Source: Rhodobacter maris
GTDB taxonomy: Bacteria > Pseudomonadota > Alphaproteobacteria > Rhodobacterales > Rhodobacteraceae
DNA: 64,000 bases
Direction: 5' to 3'
NCBI RefSeq assembly: GCF_900217815.1
Contig: NZ_OBMT01000003.1
Span: forward strand, 299,987-363,986
Below are positions 8,408-18,718 of this stretch, piece by piece; position 1 is the stretch's first letter, and each line of letters starts with the position of its first letter. A model generated the notes under the pieces. It did no database searches and was not told where the DNA came from. It saw nothing but the letters and a program-made list of their open reading frames with translations. The position numbers and the translations under genes were made by a program.

Positions 8408-9405
8408 GCGACGCACCGAACCTGAGAGGATATGACGACCGGCTTCGGGCCGAGGCCTCCGAGGAGCCGACCATGGAACTACCCGACTTCCCGCCCACCA
8501 AGAAAACGCAGATCATCGCGATCTACGGCAAGGGCGGCTCCGGCAAGTCCTTCACGCTGGCCAACCTCAGCCACATGATGGCGGAGATGGGCAAGCGCGT
8601 GCTGCTGATCGGTTGTGACCCGAAATCGGATACCACCTCGCTGCTCTTTGGCGGCAAGAACTGCCCCACCATCATCGAGACCGCCGCCGCCAAGAAGGCC
8701 GCGGGCGAAGAGGTGAAGGTGAGCGATGTCTGCTTCAAGTCCGGCGGCGTTTTTGCCATGGAGCTGGGCGGGCCGGAAGTGGGCCGCGGCTGCGGCGGGC
8801 GCGGCATCATCCACGGCTTTGAAACGCTCGAAAAGCTCGGCTTCCATGAATGGGATTTCGACTTCGTTCTGCTCGACTTCCTGGGCGACGTGGTCTGCGG
8901 CGGCTTTGGCCTGCCGATCGCGCGTGACATGGCGCAAAAGGTGATCGTGGTCGGCTCGAACGACCTGCAATCGCTCTATGTGGCCAACAACGTCTGCAAT
9001 GCGGTGGAATATTTCCGCAAGCTCGGCGGCAATGTCGGCGTGGCGGGCATCGTCATCAACAAGGACGATGGCACCGGCGAGGCGCAGGCCTTTGCCAAGG
9101 CCGCGAATATTCCGATCCTCGCGGCCATTCCCGCCGATGAGGATCTGCGCCGCAAATCGGCCGCCTATCAGATCGTCGGCACCAATGCGACGGCTTGGGG
9201 GCCGCTCTTTGCCGAACTCGCGCAAAACGTCGCCGATGCGCCGCCCCTGCGGCCGCGCCCGCTCAGCCAGGACGAACTCCTGAGCCTGTTTGAGGCGAGC
9301 GACGAGGGCGGGCATGTCGATCTCGTGCCCGCGACCGATGAAGACCTGCGGGGCGCCAATGCCGCGCCGAAGCAATCTCTGGAAGTGATCTACGACGATG
9401 TCTGA
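8404..9405 (+). CDS. bchX: Chlorophyllide a reductase iron protein BchX
   Basis: This is the NifH-like ATPase that feeds electrons to BchYZ for reduction of ring B of chlorophyllide a. The protein has 333 residues. The P-loop is GKGGSGKS (residues 42-49), followed by [18 protein letters not shown]. Cys ligands for the shared 4Fe-4S cluster lie in GRGCGGRG and [14 protein letters not shown]. An N-terminal extension of about 35 residues precedes the fold, as in other BchX. It overlaps bchC and bchY. Confidence 0.97.
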   Translation: MSDAPNLRGYDDRLRAEASEEPTMELPDFPPTKKTQIIAIYGKGGSGKSFTLANLSHMMAEMGKRVLLIGCDPKSDTTSLLFGGKNCPTIIETAAAKKAAGEEVKVSDVCFKSGGVFAMELGGPEVGRGCGGRGIIHGFETLEKLGFHEWDFDFVLLDFLGDVVCGGFGLPIARDMAQKVIVVGSNDLQSLYVANNVCNAVEYFRKLGGNVGVAGIVINKDDGTGEAQAFAKAANIPILAAIPADEDLRRKSAAYQIVGTNATAWGPLFAELAQNVADAPPLRPRPLSQDELLSLFEASDEGGHVDLVPATDEDLRGANAAPKQSLEVIYDDV

Positions 9406-10903
9406 GAGCCAGGGCGCATATGGGCCGGGCGAAGGTAGCTGCGGCGCGGGAGACGAGCGGCTTCAGGCCGCCGCGCGCGCCGCGGGCAATGCCGAACTGC
9501 TCGAGCGCTTCGCCGCCGACTATCCGCAGGGGCCGCATGACCGGCCGCAAACCATGTGCCCGGCCTTTGGCTCGCTCCGTGTAGGGCTCAGGATGCGCCG
9601 CACTGCCACCGTGCTTTGCGGCTCGGCCTGCTGCGTTTACGGGCTGAGCTTCATTTCCCACTTTTACGGCGCGCGCCGCTCGGTGGGCTATGTGCCCTTC
9701 GACTCCGAAACCCTCGTGACGGGGAAACTCTTCGAGGATATTCGCGCCGCGGTGCATGAGCTGGCCGACCCGGAGCGTTACGACGCGATCGTCGTCACCA
9801 ACCTCTGCGTGCCCACCGCCTCGGGTGTGCCGCTGCGGCTGTTGCCGAGCGAGATCAATGGCGTGCGCGTGGTGGGGATCGACGTTCCCGGCTTTGGTGT
9901 GCCGACCCATGCCGAGGCGAAAGACGTGCTTTCGGGCGCGATGCTGAACTATGCCCGGCAAGAGGCGATGGCCGGTCCGGTGCAGGCGCCTGCCTCGGGC
10001 CGGGCCGACCGGCCAACGGTCACGCTTCTGGGCGAGATGTTCCCGGCCGATCCGATGGTGATTGGCGGGATGCTCGCGCCGATGGGCCTTGCGGTTGGTC
10101 CGACGATCCCCTGCCGCGACTGGCGCGAGCTTTATGCCGCGCTCGACAGCAAGGTGATTGCCGCGATCCACCCGTTCTATACTGCCGCGATCCGCGAGTT
10201 CGAGGCGGCGGGGCGGACCATCGTCGGCTCGGCTCCCGTGGGCCATGACGGCACGATGGACTGGCTCGCCAATATCGGCAAAGCCTACAACGTGGCGTCC
10301 GAGCAGATTGCCGCCGCGCAAAACGCGTTCGGTCCCGCGATCAAGGGGGCGATTGCCAATGCGCCGATCAAGGGGCGGATCACGCTTTCGGGCTATGAGG
10401 GCTCGGAGCTTCTGGTCGCGCGTCTCTTGATCGAATCCGGCGCCGAGGTGCCTTACGTCGGCACCGCACTTGGCCGCACCCCCTGGAGTGCCGCCGACAA
10501 GGACTGGCTTGAGGCGCGCGGCACGGTGGTCAAATACCGCGCCAGTCTCGAAGATGACTATAAAGCGATGGAAGCCTTCGAGCCCGATCTCGCCATCGGC
10601 ACCACACCCGTGGTGCAGAAGGCGAAGGAAATGGGCACGCCCGCGCTTTACTTCACCAACCTCATCTCGGCGCGCCCGCTCATGGGCCCTGCCGGCGCGG
10701 GCAGTCTTGCGCAGGTGATCAACACCGCGATGGGCAACCGCGAGCGTATGGTCTCGATGAAGGCCTTCTTTGCGGGGGTGGGCACGGGCGATACCGCCGG
10801 GATCTGGGAAAACGAGCCGGTGCTCCATCCCGACTTCCGCGAAAGCCAGCGCAAGAAACAGGAAAAAGCCGCCCGTGTGGCCAAGGCCGAGGAGATGATC
10901 TGA
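9398..10903 (+). CDS. bchY: Chlorophyllide a reductase subunit BchY
   Basis: This is a NifD-like catalytic subunit of chlorophyllide a oxidoreductase, of 501 residues. Cys residues in [10 protein letters not shown] and CGSACCVYG are the likely ligands of the BchY-BchZ bridging 4Fe-4S cluster. It starts inside the end of bchX and its stop overlaps the bchZ ATG by one base, consistent with stoichiometric coupled translation. Confidence 0.97.
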   Translation: MSESQGAYGPGEGSCGAGDERLQAAARAAGNAELLERFAADYPQGPHDRPQTMCPAFGSLRVGLRMRRTATVLCGSACCVYGLSFISHFYGARRSVGYVPFDSETLVTGKLFEDIRAAVHELADPERYDAIVVTNLCVPTASGVPLRLLPSEINGVRVVGIDVPGFGVPTHAEAKDVLSGAMLNYARQEAMAGPVQAPASGRADRPTVTLLGEMFPADPMVIGGMLAPMGLAVGPTIPCRDWRELYAALDSKVIAAIHPFYTAAIREFEAAGRTIVGSAPVGHDGTMDWLANIGKAYNVASEQIAAAQNAFGPAIKGAIANAPIKGRITLSGYEGSELLVARLLIESGAEVPYVGTALGRTPWSAADKDWLEARGTVVKYRASLEDDYKAMEAFEPDLAIGTTPVVQKAKEMGTPALYFTNLISARPLMGPAGAGSLAQVINTAMGNRERMVSMKAFFAGVGTGDTAGIWENEPVLHPDFRESQRKKQEKAARVAKAEEMI

Positions 10904-12381
10904 TGCTCATCCTCGACCATGACAGGGCAGGGGGCTACTGGGGCGCGGTTTATGCGTTCTGCGCCGTCAAAGGCCTGCAGGTGGTGATTGACGGTCCGGT
11001 GGGCTGCGAGAACCTTCCCGTGACCTCGGTTTTGCATTACACCGACGCGCTGCCGCCGCATGAACTCCCCATCGTCGTCACCGGGATCGGTGAGGAAGAG
11101 CTTGGCCGCGAGGGCACGGAAGCGGCGATGAGTCGGGCGTGGAAAACGCTCGACCCGCATCTGCCCGCCGTGGTGGTGACGGGCTCGATTGCCGAGATGA
11201 TCGGCGGCGGCGTGACGCCGCAGGGCACGAACATCCAGCGCTTCCTGCCGCGCACCATCGACGAAGACCAATGGCAATGCGCCGACCGCGCGATGACCTG
11301 GCTGTTCACCGAATTTGGCATGACCAAGGGGCGGATGCCCGGCGAGCGTGTGCGCCCCGAAGGGGCGAAGCCGCGGGTGAACATTCTTGGGCCGATGTAC
11401 GGCACCTTCAACATGGCCTCGGATCTCGCGGAGATTCGCCGTCTGATCGAGGGAATCGGGGCCGAGGTGAACATGGTGTTCCCCTTGGGCGCGCATCTGA
11501 GCGAGATGCGCAACCTCGTGAATGCCGATGTGAACGTGGTGATGTACCGCGAGTTCGGCCGCAACCTCGCCGAGAAGCTCGGCAAGCCCTATCTGCAGGC
11601 GCCGATGGGCCTTGAGGCGACGACGAAGTTCCTGCGCACGCTCGGCGAGCTGACGGGACTCGACCCCGAACCCTTCATCGAGCGCGAAAAACACACGACT
11701 CTGAAGCCGCTGTGGGATCTGTGGCGATCGGTCACGCAGGACTTCTTTGGCACCGCTTCCTTCGGCGTTGTCGCGAATGAGACATATGCGCGCGGTATCC
11801 GGGCGCTTCTTGAACGCGATCTGGGCCTGCCCTGCGCCTTTGCCGTGCCCCGCGTGGCCGGAAAGAAGACGAATAACGAGGAAATTCGCGGTTTGATCCG
11901 CCAAACCCGGCCTCTGGTCGTGTTCGGCTCGATCAACGAGAAGATTTATCTCGCCGAAACCAAGGGCGGGCATGGGCCTGCGGCCTCTTTTGTGGCCGCC
12001 TCCTTCCCCGGAGCGGCAATCCGCCGCGCGACGGGCACCCCCTTCATGGGCTACACAGGGAGCGTCTACTTGCTGCAGGAAGTCTGCAACGGCCTGTTCG
12101 ACGCTCTGTTCAATATCCTGCCGCTCGCCTCCGAAATGGACAGCGCCGCGGCAACGCCTACCACCTTGCGTCGCGACATGCCTTGGGATGTGGATGCGCA
12201 AGTGGCACTTGACCGGATTGTGAGTGAACATCCGGTACTTACGAGGATTTCAGCGGCCAAGTCCCTGCGGGATGCGGCCGAGAAAGCAGCCCTTGATCAA
12301 GGGGCGGAACGTGTCGTGCTGGAGATGGTCGAAGCCCTGGGCGGGCTCGGGCGCTCCGAGAAGAGGGGGGATACCAAGTGA
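10903..12381 (+). CDS. bchZ: Chlorophyllide a reductase subunit BchZ
   Basis: This is the NifK-like partner of BchY, of 492 residues. The N-terminal part holds [24 protein letters not shown] with the cluster Cys. The last 50 codons contain unusual codons for this genome (GTA, CTT, AGG, TCA around 12234-12252), which fits a regulatory region for puf embedded in the coding sequence. The stop overlaps the pufQ GTG start. Confidence 0.96.
   Translation: MLILDHDRAGGYWGAVYAFCAVKGLQVVIDGPVGCENLPVTSVLHYTDALPPHELPIVVTGIGEEELGREGTEAAMSRAWKTLDPHLPAVVVTGSIAEMIGGGVTPQGTNIQRFLPRTIDEDQWQCADRAMTWLFTEFGMTKGRMPGERVRPEGAKPRVNILGPMYGTFNMASDLAEIRRLIEGIGAEVNMVFPLGAHLSEMRNLVNADVNVVMYREFGRNLAEKLGKPYLQAPMGLEATTKFLRTLGELTGLDPEPFIEREKHTTLKPLWDLWRSVTQDFFGTASFGVVANETYARGIRALLERDLGLPCAFAVPRVAGKKTNNEEIRGLIRQTRPLVVFGSINEKIYLAETKGGHGPAASFVAASFPGAAIRRATGTPFMGYTGSVYLLQEVCNGLFDALFNILPLASEMDSAAATPTTLRRDMPWDVDAQVALDRIVSEHPVLTRISAAKSLRDAAEKAALDQGAERVVLEMVEALGGLGRSEKRGDTK
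12209..12241 (+). promoter_or_regulatory. Possible puf promoter inside the end of bchZ
   Basis: In R. capsulatus the puf promoter lies upstream of pufQ, inside bchZ. Here TTGACC (12209-12214) resembles a -35 box and lies in a locally AT-richer stretch with rare codons. The -10 is not clear (TACTTA at 12236 is too far). This is a weak call. Confidence 0.25.
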
Positions 12382-12602
12382 ACAGCAACGAGATCCGCGC
12401 TCATGGGGTGTCGCATGGACACCGTGCCCCCCGGCCCGAATACACGCTTTATTTCTCGCTCATCCTGATCGTCGCGATGCCCTTCGCGCTGATCGGCTGG
12501 GTGAACCGTCTTGTCCGTGATCGTCGTCTGCCCGAGATGGGCCCGTTTGCCCGCGCCTGGCGCGAGGCGACCGAGATCACGCCCGAGATCTTCCGGCCCT
12601 GA
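12378..12602 (+). CDS. pufQ: PufQ, bacteriochlorophyll/puf-associated membrane protein
   Basis: This 74-residue protein with one membrane helix ([18 protein letters not shown], about residues 24-41) ends in the typical [21 protein letters not shown]. In R. capsulatus PufQ is required for normal bacteriochlorophyll and complex formation, possibly as a pigment or tetrapyrrole carrier. It begins with GTG overlapping the bchZ stop. Confidence 0.93.
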   Translation: MNSNEIRAHGVSHGHRAPRPEYTLYFSLILIVAMPFALIGWVNRLVRDRRLPEMGPFARAWREATEITPEIFRP

Positions 12603-12621
12603 GCCGGACGGAATTTCCAAC

Positions 12622-12635
12622 GGGCGCCAGCGCCC
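12622..12635 (+). repeat. Small stem-loop in pufQ-pufB leader
   Basis: GGGCG/CGCCC with a CCAG loop lies in the 158-base pufQ-pufB spacer. RNA structures in this spacer are known processing points of puf mRNA in Rhodobacter. The rest of the spacer shows only the strong GGAGG site before pufB. Confidence 0.4.
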
Positions 12636-12760
12636 TGCGGATGTGAGTTCTCCATGGGCGGGATGAGCCCGGCCATGGCGGAAATGCGGGATGGTATGGT
12701 GCCATCTCGTCTACCCGGCCGCAGGGGTTGCGGCGTCAGTCTGCCAATCCGGAGGTTGTT

Positions 12761-12910
12761 ATGGCTGATAAGAACGACCTGAGCTTCACAGGTCTTACCG
12801 ACGAGCAGGCGCAGGAACTGCATGCCGTCTATATGAGTGGTCTCTCGGCGTTCATCGCCGTTGCGGTCCTTGCTCACCTGGCGGTCTTCATCTGGCGTCC
12901 GTGGTTCTGA
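12761..12910 (+). CDS. pufB: Light-harvesting 1 beta chain PufB
   Basis: This 49-residue LH1 beta polypeptide has the bacteriochlorophyll-ligating His in [17 protein letters not shown] (one central helix) and an N-terminal [17 protein letters not shown]. It is almost the same as the R. capsulatus protein as I recall it. A GGAGG site stands 6 bases before ATG. Confidence 0.98.
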   Translation: MADKNDLSFTGLTDEQAQELHAVYMSGLSAFIAVAVLAHLAVFIWRPWF

Positions 12911-12923
12911 GGAGAATCTGAAA

Positions 12924-13103
12924 ATGTCCAAGTTCTACAAAATCTGGCTCGTTTTCGATCCCCGTCGCGTGTTCGTGGCGCAGGGCGTGTTCCTGTTCCT
13001 CCTCGCGGTGCTGATCCATCTGATCCTGCTCTCGACCCCCGCTTTCAACTGGCTCACCGTCGCCACCGCCAAACATGGCTATGTGGCCGCTGCTGCCGAA
13101 TAA
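12924..13103 (+). CDS. pufA: Light-harvesting 1 alpha chain PufA
   Basis: This 59-residue LH1 alpha polypeptide has the N-terminal [20 protein letters not shown], then one helix with the bacteriochlorophyll-binding His in [14 protein letters not shown]. It is 13 bases after pufB, with a GAGGAG site. Together with PufB it builds the LH1 ring around the reaction centre. Confidence 0.98.
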   Translation: MSKFYKIWLVFDPRRVFVAQGVFLFLLAVLIHLILLSTPAFNWLTVATAKHGYVAAAAE

Positions 13104-13116
13104 GCGAGACTGAGGC

Positions 13117-13151
13117 GTTGCGGGCGGGGCGCATGCCGTCCCGCCCGCGAC
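13117..13151 (+). terminator. pufA-pufL intercistronic hairpin
   Basis: A strong stem (GCGGGCGGG at 13120-13128 with CCCGCCCGC at 13140-13148, extendable by three pairs) follows pufA. Hairpins here are known in Rhodobacter to protect the pufBA mRNA from 3' decay, giving excess LH1 over reaction-centre subunits. The rest of the 131-base gap leads to pufL. Confidence 0.85.
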
Positions 13152-13234
13152 CATACCGCAAGACGCAACCCATCGGCACGATCCGGAGCCTTTCGCCGGG
13201 CTAAGGACCGTCCCGCAACAGCGGAGACACGGGC

Positions 13235-14083
13235 ATGGCTTTGCTCAGCTTCGAACGAAAATATCGCGTGCCGGGCGGCACCTTAGTTGGCGGGAACCTT
13301 TTCGACTTCTGGGTCGGACCCTTCTACGTGGGGTTCTTCGGGGTCACCACCATCTTCTTCGCTGCCCTTGGCTTTCTTCTGATCCTGTGGGGGGCTGCGC
13401 TGCAAGGCACGTGGAACCCGCAACTGATCTCCATCGTGCCGCCGTCGGTCGATGTGGGCCTTGGCATGGCCCCGCTCGCCCAAGGTGGCCTGTGGCAAGT
13501 GATCACCGTCTGCGCCATCGGCGCCTTCTGCAGTTGGGCGCTGCGTGAAGTGGAGATCTGCCGCAAGCTGGGCATCGGCTACCATATTCCGATCGCCTTC
13601 TCGATGGCGATCTTCGCCTATATCACGCTGGTGGTGATCCGCCCGGTGATGATGGGTGCTTGGGGCTATGCCTTCCCCTACGGGATCTGGACCCACCTCG
13701 ACTGGGTTTCGAACACCGGCTACACCTACGGGAACTTCCACTACAACCCGTTCCACATGGTGGGCATCTCGCTGTTCTTCACCACTGCCTGGGCTCTGGC
13801 CATGCACGGCGCGCTCGTGCTCTCGGCGGCGAACCCGGTGAAGGGCAAAACGATGCGCTCGCCTGACCATGAGGACACCTATTTCCGTGACCTCATCGGC
13901 TACTCGCTCGGCACGCTCGGCATTCACCGCGTCGGCCTGCTGCTCGCTCTGAATGCGGTGTTCTGGTCGGCGGTCTGCATGCTGATCACTGGCACCATCT
14001 ACTTCGATCTCTGGAGTGACTGGTGGTACTGGTGGGTGAACATGCCGTTCTGGGCCGACGTCGCGGGAGGCATCAATGGTTGA
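13235..14083 (+). CDS. pufL: Photosynthetic reaction centre L subunit PufL
   Basis: This 282-residue, five-helix subunit binds the special pair, accessory bacteriochlorophyll, bacteriopheophytin and quinones. The ligand His residues are in FHYNPFHM (special pair), AMHGALVLS and [11 protein letters not shown] (non-haem iron). The gene overlaps pufM by eight bases. Confidence 0.98.
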   Translation: MALLSFERKYRVPGGTLVGGNLFDFWVGPFYVGFFGVTTIFFAALGFLLILWGAALQGTWNPQLISIVPPSVDVGLGMAPLAQGGLWQVITVCAIGAFCSWALREVEICRKLGIGYHIPIAFSMAIFAYITLVVIRPVMMGAWGYAFPYGIWTHLDWVSNTGYTYGNFHYNPFHMVGISLFFTTAWALAMHGALVLSAANPVKGKTMRSPDHEDTYFRDLIGYSLGTLGIHRVGLLLALNAVFWSAVCMLITGTIYFDLWSDWWYWWVNMPFWADVAGGING

Positions 14084-14999
14084 GTATCAGAACTACTTCG
14101 CTCAGGTGCAAGTTAAGGGGGAACCCGAACTCGGCCTGAAGGAGCAGGTGGACCTCTCCGAACGTACCGGTGCCGGCTTCATGAGCATCCTGGGCTGGAT
14201 GGGCAACGCCCAGATCGGTCCGATCTACCTCGGCATCGCGGGCACCGTCTCGCTGGCCTTCGGGATTGCCTGGTTCATGACCATCGGCTTCTGGTTCTTC
14301 TACCAGGCGGGCTTCAACCCGGCCGTGTTCATGCGCGACCTGTTCTTCTTCAGCCTTGAGCCGCCGCCGGTCGAATACGGCCTCGGTCTCGCTCCGCTGG
14401 GCGAAGGTGGCGTGTGGCAGATCGCGTCGCTCTTCATGGCGATCTCGGTCATCACCTGGTGGATCCGCGTCTACACCCGCGCCGACCAGCTCGGCATGGG
14501 CAAGCACATGGCCTGGGCGATGCTCTCGGCAATGTGGCTCTGGTCGGTTCTCGGCTTCTGGCGCCCGATCATGATGGGGTCCTGGAGCGTGGCTGTGCCC
14601 TACGGCATCTTCTCGCACCTCGACTGGACCAACCAGTTCTCGCTGGACCACGGCAACCTGTTCTACAACCCCTTCCACGGTCTCTCGATCGCTTCGCTCT
14701 ATGGCTCGGCCCTGCTGTTCGCCATGCACGGCGCGACGATCCTTGCGGTCAGCCGCTTCGGCGGGGAACGGGAACTTGAACAGATCTGCGACCGCGGCAC
14801 CGCCTCGGAACGCGCCGCCCTGTTCTGGCGCTGGACGATGGGCTTCAACGCCACCATGGAAGGTATCCACCGCTGGGCGCTGTGGATGGCGGTTATGGTG
14901 ACGCTGACGGGCGGTATCGGCATCCTGCTCTCGGGCACGGTCGTCGACAACTGGTACGTCTGGGCCCAAAACCACGGCTATGCGCCCGTGACGCCCTGA
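14076..14999 (+). CDS. pufM: Photosynthetic reaction centre M subunit PufM
   Basis: This 307-residue homologue of PufL has FYNPFHGLS (special pair His), FAMHGATIL and [11 protein letters not shown] for the iron site. The iron-ligating Glu lies in the ELEQICDRG loop. It starts within pufL and is followed closely by pufX. No pufC cytochrome gene follows, as in R. capsulatus and R. sphaeroides. Confidence 0.98.
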   Translation: MVEYQNYFAQVQVKGEPELGLKEQVDLSERTGAGFMSILGWMGNAQIGPIYLGIAGTVSLAFGIAWFMTIGFWFFYQAGFNPAVFMRDLFFFSLEPPPVEYGLGLAPLGEGGVWQIASLFMAISVITWWIRVYTRADQLGMGKHMAWAMLSAMWLWSVLGFWRPIMMGSWSVAVPYGIFSHLDWTNQFSLDHGNLFYNPFHGLSIASLYGSALLFAMHGATILAVSRFGGERELEQICDRGTASERAALFWRWTMGFNATMEGIHRWALWMAVMVTLTGGIGILLSGTVVDNWYVWAQNHGYAPVTP

Positions 15000-15012
15000 G
15001 GAGATAGTGACC

Positions 15013-15255
15013 ATGTTCGGCAAACCCTTGTTCGACAAACCCTATGACTTCAACAACAGCTCGAAGTTCACCATGGGGATCTGGATCGGCCGTCAAATGA
15101 CCTGGGGAGCGGTGCTCGCATCGATCTTCGTGGGCTTCCTGCTTGGCCTGTTCCTCGTGTCTTACGCCGTTGGCATGTTCCTGCCGGAACGTTCCAAGCA
15201 AGCGCCTTCGCCCTACACGGCTCTCGAAGTCGTCTCGGTCACCGAAGTCGCCTGA
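15013..15255 (+). CDS. pufX: PufX, RC-LH1 core organiser
   Basis: This is an 80-residue single-helix protein that opens the LH1 ring for quinone exchange. It strongly resembles R. capsulatus PufX ([16 protein letters not shown], then [13 protein letters not shown]). ATG 15013 has ideal spacing to the AGGAG at 14999-15003. An in-frame GTG at 15007 would add two residues and match the longer R. capsulatus N-terminus, so the start is uncertain by two codons. Confidence 0.95.
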   Translation: MFGKPLFDKPYDFNNSSKFTMGIWIGRQMTWGAVLASIFVGFLLGLFLVSYAVGMFLPERSKQAPSPYTALEVVSVTEVA

Positions 15256-15262
15256 TCGCTTT

Positions 15263-15322
15263 CCCGGCCGGCCGCGCTTGCGCGTGGCCGGCCGGGTTCC
15301 GTTTCCGGACCCCTGTCCGGAA
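15263..15322 (+). terminator. Double hairpin after pufX
   Basis: A long GC stem (CCCGGCCGGCC from 15263 with GGCCGGCCGGG to 15296) is followed by TTCCGGAC/GTCCGGAA (15303-15322). It is the probable 3' end or stabiliser of the puf message. No clear T-run is present, so read-through to dxs is possible. Confidence 0.7.
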
Positions 15323-15434
15323 GTTGGGGCCCCCACAGGTCCCGATCCCTTCCCTGTTCAAACAGGCACCTGGTGCCGTGCGGGCGCGCCCCTCGGCACC
15401 ATTTTTCAAAGACCGCTCATCGGAGGACGCAACC

Positions 15435-17357
15435 ATGAGCACCAAGACCCCCACCCCCCATCTTGACCGCGTCACCGGCCCGGCCGATCTCAAGGGTATG
15501 AGCACCGCCGAACTCACCGCGCTCGCCGGCGAAGTGCGCCGCGAAACGGTCGAGATCGTCAGTCAGACCGGCGGTCACCTCGGCTCCTCGCTTGGCGTGG
15601 TTGAGCTGACCGTGGCGCTCCATGCCGTGTTCAACTCCCCCGGCGACAAGCTGATCTGGGACGTGGGCCACCAATGCTACCCCCACAAAATTCTCACCGG
15701 GCGGCGCGACCGCATGCTGACACTGCGTCAGGCGGGCGGCCTTTCGGGCTTCACCAAACGCTCGGAAAGCCCGCATGACCCGTTTGGTGCGGGCCATTCC
15801 TCGACCTCGATCTCGGCCGCCCTTGGCTTCGCAGTCGGTCGGGAGCTGGGCCAACCGGTCGGCGACACGATCGCGATCATCGGTGATGGCTCGATCACCG
15901 CGGGCATGGCCTATGAGGCGCTCAACCACGCGGGCCACCTGAAATCGCGCATGTTCGTGATTTTGAACGACAATGACATGTCGATCGCGCCTCCCGTCGG
16001 GGCGCTCCAGCATTACCTCAACACGATCGCCCGGCAGGCGCCCTTTGCCGCGCTCAAGGCTGCCGCGGAGGGGATCGAGATGCATTTGCCGGGCCCCGTG
16101 CGCGACGGCGCGCGGCGTGCCCGCCAGATCGTCACTGCGATGCCGGGTGGCGCGACTTTCTTTGAAGAGCTGGGCTTTGATTACATCGGCCCGGTGAACG
16201 GGCATGACATGGGCGAGCTGGTAGAGACGCTGCGCGTGGCCCGCGCCCGCGCCTCGGGGCCGGTGCTGATCCATGTCTGCACCACCAAGGGCAAGGGCTA
16301 TGCCCCCGCCGAGGGCGCGGAAGACAAGCTCCATGGCGTGTCGAAATTCGACATCGAGACCGGTCAGCAGAAGAAATCGGTGGCGAATGCCCCCAATTAC
16401 ACCGCCGTATTTGGCCAGCGCCTGACCGAGGAAGCCGCGCGTGATCCGGCGATTGTCGGCGTCACCGCCGCGATGCCCACCGGCACCGGGCTTGATGTGA
16501 TGGGCAAACGTTTCCCGAGCCGGGTGTTTGACGTTGGCATTGCCGAGCAGCACGCGGTGACCTTTGCCGCCGGGATGGCGGCGGCGGGGCTCAAGCCCTT
16601 CGTTGCGCTTTATTCGAGCTTTGTGCAGCGCGCCTATGACCAGATCGTGCACGATGTCGCGCTGCAAAATCTCCCGGTGCGGCTGATGATCGACAGGGCC
16701 GGGCTGGTGGGGCAGGACGGCGCCACCCATGCCGGTGCGTTTGACGTGTCGATGCTTGCGAACCTGCCGAATTTCACCGTGATGGCGGCGGCGGATGAAG
16801 CCGAGCTTTGCCACATGATCGTCACCGCCGCGGCCCATGATCAGGGGCCGATTGCGCTGCGCTATCCGCGCGGTGAGGGCCGGGGCGTCGAGATGCCCGA
16901 GCGCGGCGAGGTGCTGGAACTCGGCAAGGGCCGGGTGCTGCAGGAGGGCACGGATGTCGCGATCCTGTCTTACGGCGCGCATCTGGGCGAGGCGCTGAAG
17001 GGCGCGGAGCTGCTCGCGGCCGAAGGCGTTTCTGTCACCGTGGCCGATGCCCGCTTCGCGCGCCCGCTCGACACCGATCTGATCGACCGGTTGATCGACG
17101 CGCATCCGGTGCTGATCACGCTCGAGCAGGGCGCGATGGGCGGGTTTGGCGCGATGGTGCTGCATTATCTCGCCCGCACAGGTCAGCTTGAAAAAGGCCG
17201 GGCGATTCGCACCATGACGCTGCCCGACCACTTCGTCGATCACGGCGCGCCGAACGAGATGTATGCTTGGGCGGGCCTCACCGCCGCCGACATCTGCAAG
17301 ACTGCGCTCGCCGCGCTGCGCCCGAGTGCTGCACGACATCAGCTCCACAGCGCCTGA
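15435..17357 (+). CDS. dxs: 1-Deoxy-D-xylulose-5-phosphate synthase
   Basis: It condenses pyruvate and glyceraldehyde-3-phosphate with thiamine diphosphate, the first step of the MEP pathway that feeds carotenoid and phytol synthesis. The protein has 640 residues from ATG 15435. The N-terminal ThDP motif is [18 protein letters not shown] (about residues 154-171). The middle domain has the catalytic [17 protein letters not shown], and there is a C-terminal transketolase domain. R. capsulatus also has a dxs gene just after puf. Confidence 0.97.
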   Translation: MSTKTPTPHLDRVTGPADLKGMSTAELTALAGEVRRETVEIVSQTGGHLGSSLGVVELTVALHAVFNSPGDKLIWDVGHQCYPHKILTGRRDRMLTLRQAGGLSGFTKRSESPHDPFGAGHSSTSISAALGFAVGRELGQPVGDTIAIIGDGSITAGMAYEALNHAGHLKSRMFVILNDNDMSIAPPVGALQHYLNTIARQAPFAALKAAAEGIEMHLPGPVRDGARRARQIVTAMPGGATFFEELGFDYIGPVNGHDMGELVETLRVARARASGPVLIHVCTTKGKGYAPAEGAEDKLHGVSKFDIETGQQKKSVANAPNYTAVFGQRLTEEAARDPAIVGVTAAMPTGTGLDVMGKRFPSRVFDVGIAEQHAVTFAAGMAAAGLKPFVALYSSFVQRAYDQIVHDVALQNLPVRLMIDRAGLVGQDGATHAGAFDVSMLANLPNFTVMAAADEAELCHMIVTAAAHDQGPIALRYPRGEGRGVEMPERGEVLELGKGRVLQEGTDVAILSYGAHLGEALKGAELLAAEGVSVTVADARFARPLDTDLIDRLIDAHPVLITLEQGAMGGFGAMVLHYLARTGQLEKGRAIRTMTLPDHFVDHGAPNEMYAWAGLTAADICKTALAALRPSAARHQLHSA

Positions 17358-17362
17358 GATGC

Positions 17363-17385
17363 GCGCCGGATCTCAGATCCGGCGC
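17363..17385. terminator. Perfect hairpin between convergent dxs and anti-sigma gene
   Basis: GCGCCGGATC (17363-17372) and GATCCGGCGC (17376-17385) form a 10-bp stem with a 3-base loop. The loop TCA is exactly the TGA stop of the reverse-strand gene. It may end transcription from both sides, though no T-run is present. Confidence 0.6.
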
Positions 17386-18047
17386 AAGTCTGCCTTGGCC
17401 ACCAGCCGCCCGGTGGCCACGCCGCCGGGCGCGCCGCCCCGCGGCTCCTCGGTAATCGCAAGCGTCGCATTGGCAATCCGGTCGCGCAGAGCCGCCGGGA
17501 TCGGCATCGCCGCCTGCCCGCGGCGTGGCATCACGCCAAGCGAGATGGGAGCAGCCTCTCCGGCAATCAGCCAGAGCTCGAAATCGCGCCCCGAGGCGGG
17601 TTCGGAGCCGCCCATCGAGACCCGCATCTCGCCGGTTTTCTCGTTGTAAAGCGCGGCGAGGCGCACACTGCCATCGACCGAGATCATGTCGGAGACCCAC
17701 ATCCGGCCCTGGGTCGGCATCAGCGGTTCGCCGAACCACAGGATCGCGCCGAGAAAGGCGGCAGAGAGCGCCGAGGCGCCGGCGAGCCAGCGCCACAGCC
17801 CGGAGCCCGCAGGGGCCGGTGATCCATAGGCGCGGGCCTCGATCCCCGCCCAGAGCCGGGTCGGAGGCGCGACCGGGCGCACTTCCTCGGCCAGCGGATC
17901 GAGCCGCGCCTCCCAGCGGGCCACCTCGCGCGAAAAAGCCGGATCGGCCACGATTCGCCGCGCCGCCGCCTGCCGTTCGCCCAGGGGCAGGGTGCCCAGC
18001 ACATATTCGCCCGCAAGGGCAATGTCTTCTGCCGTGAGCTCAGGCAT
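17373..18047 (-). CDS. RskA-like anti-sigma factor
   Basis: This 224-residue protein has a cytoplasmic N-terminal sigma-binding part (ELTAEDIALAGEYVLGTLPLGER, then PAFSREVARWEARLDPLAEEV), one membrane helix (ALSAAFLGAILWFG, about 92-105) and a periplasmic C-terminal domain typical of RskA/anti-sigma-K proteins. There is no zinc-binding HxxxCxxC, so it is not a ChrR/ZAS type. Its start overlaps the ECF sigma gene by eight bases, the normal sigma/anti-sigma pairing. The signal sensed is unknown. Confidence 0.85.
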   Translation of the reverse strand: MPELTAEDIALAGEYVLGTLPLGERQAAARRIVADPAFSREVARWEARLDPLAEEVRPVAPPTRLWAGIEARAYGSPAPAGSGLWRWLAGASALSAAFLGAILWFGEPLMPTQGRMWVSDMISVDGSVRLAALYNEKTGEMRVSMGGSEPASGRDFELWLIAGEAAPISLGVMPRRGQAAMPIPAALRDRIANATLAITEEPRGGAPGGVATGRLVAKADLRRI

Positions 18048-18600
18048 CTCCGAGGCACTCCCGGAGCGAGATCAGTGACCGGCGCAGCCAGGATCGCATC
18101 GTGTTGAGCGGCACTTCGAAACGCTCGGCCAGCTCGAGATAGCTCTCCCCCTCGACATAGGCGCGCCGCACCGCCTCTGCCCGCTCGGGCGCAAGCCCCT
18201 CCATGCAGGCGGCAATGCGCCGCCCGTCCGAGGCGCGGATCGCCTCCGCCTCGGGCCCGGGCGCAAGGCTTGGCAGCGCTTCGAGCACCTCGACATCCGC
18301 CGCATCACCGCGCCGCGCCCGCAGCCGGTCGATGCAGAGATTGCGCGCCACGGCGTTGAGCCAGGCCGAAGGGCTTGCCACATCGGGCGCATACCGGTCT
18401 GCGTTGATCCAGATTTTCACGAATACATCCTGCAAGGCATCCTCCGCTTCACGGCGGTCCTTGAGGAGACGCAGGCAGATCGCAAAAAGTTTCGCGCCCT
18501 GCGCAGAATAGAGCGTCGAAAAGGCGACCCGGTCGCGGAGGGCCACCCGCGCCAAGAGCGCGGCGAGTGCTTCGCCCTGCGATTGTGCCCCTTTTGCCAT
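18040..18600 (-). CDS. ECF-type RNA polymerase sigma factor
   Basis: The protein has 186 residues. Region 2 is around AEDALQDVFVKIWINADRYAP with RDRLRARR-like basic end, and region 4 is the helix-turn-helix YLELAERFEVPLNTMRSWLRRSL near the C-terminus. It pairs with the downstream anti-sigma and is divergent from a flavin oxidase/TspO-like/glutathione peroxidase operon, its likely target. By partner type it resembles SigK/RskA systems more than RpoE-ChrR, although the target genes recall the singlet-oxygen RpoE regulon of R. sphaeroides. Confidence 0.9.
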   Translation of the reverse strand: MAKGAQSQGEALAALLARVALRDRVAFSTLYSAQGAKLFAICLRLLKDRREAEDALQDVFVKIWINADRYAPDVASPSAWLNAVARNLCIDRLRARRGDAADVEVLEALPSLAPGPEAEAIRASDGRRIAACMEGLAPERAEAVRRAYVEGESYLELAERFEVPLNTMRSWLRRSLISLRECLGDA

Positions 18601-18618
18601 GCCCTCTCCGATGAAATG

Positions 18619-18639
18619 CGTGCAGTACGCTTATGCACG
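18619..18639. repeat. Inverted repeat CGTGCA-N9-TGCACG in divergent promoter region
   Basis: CGTGCA (18619-18624) and TGCACG (18634-18639) are arranged as a palindrome directly upstream of the sigma gene. It may be an operator for a regulator not in the window. Confidence 0.4.
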
Positions 18640-18658
18640 TATATTTTTGCGTGCGCGT

Positions 18659-18685
18659 GCAACCTTTCGCCGGTTATCGCGTATT
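18659..18685 (+). promoter_or_regulatory. Candidate ECF promoter for the oxidative-stress operon
   Basis: GCAACC (18659-18664), a 15-base spacer and CGTATT (18680-18685) have the look of an ECF -35/-10 pair (AAC in -35, CGT in -10). It lies 34 bases before the amine oxidase start. Confidence 0.4.
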
Positions 18686-18718
18686 CTCACATGGGACAAT
18701 CGCACAGGCGAGGCAAAG

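Noticed and set aside
15007..15012. GTG start two codons upstream for pufX
   Set aside because: Its spacing to the AGGAG site is only 3 bases, against 9 for ATG 15013; kept as an alternative only because R. capsulatus PufX has a matching longer N-terminus.
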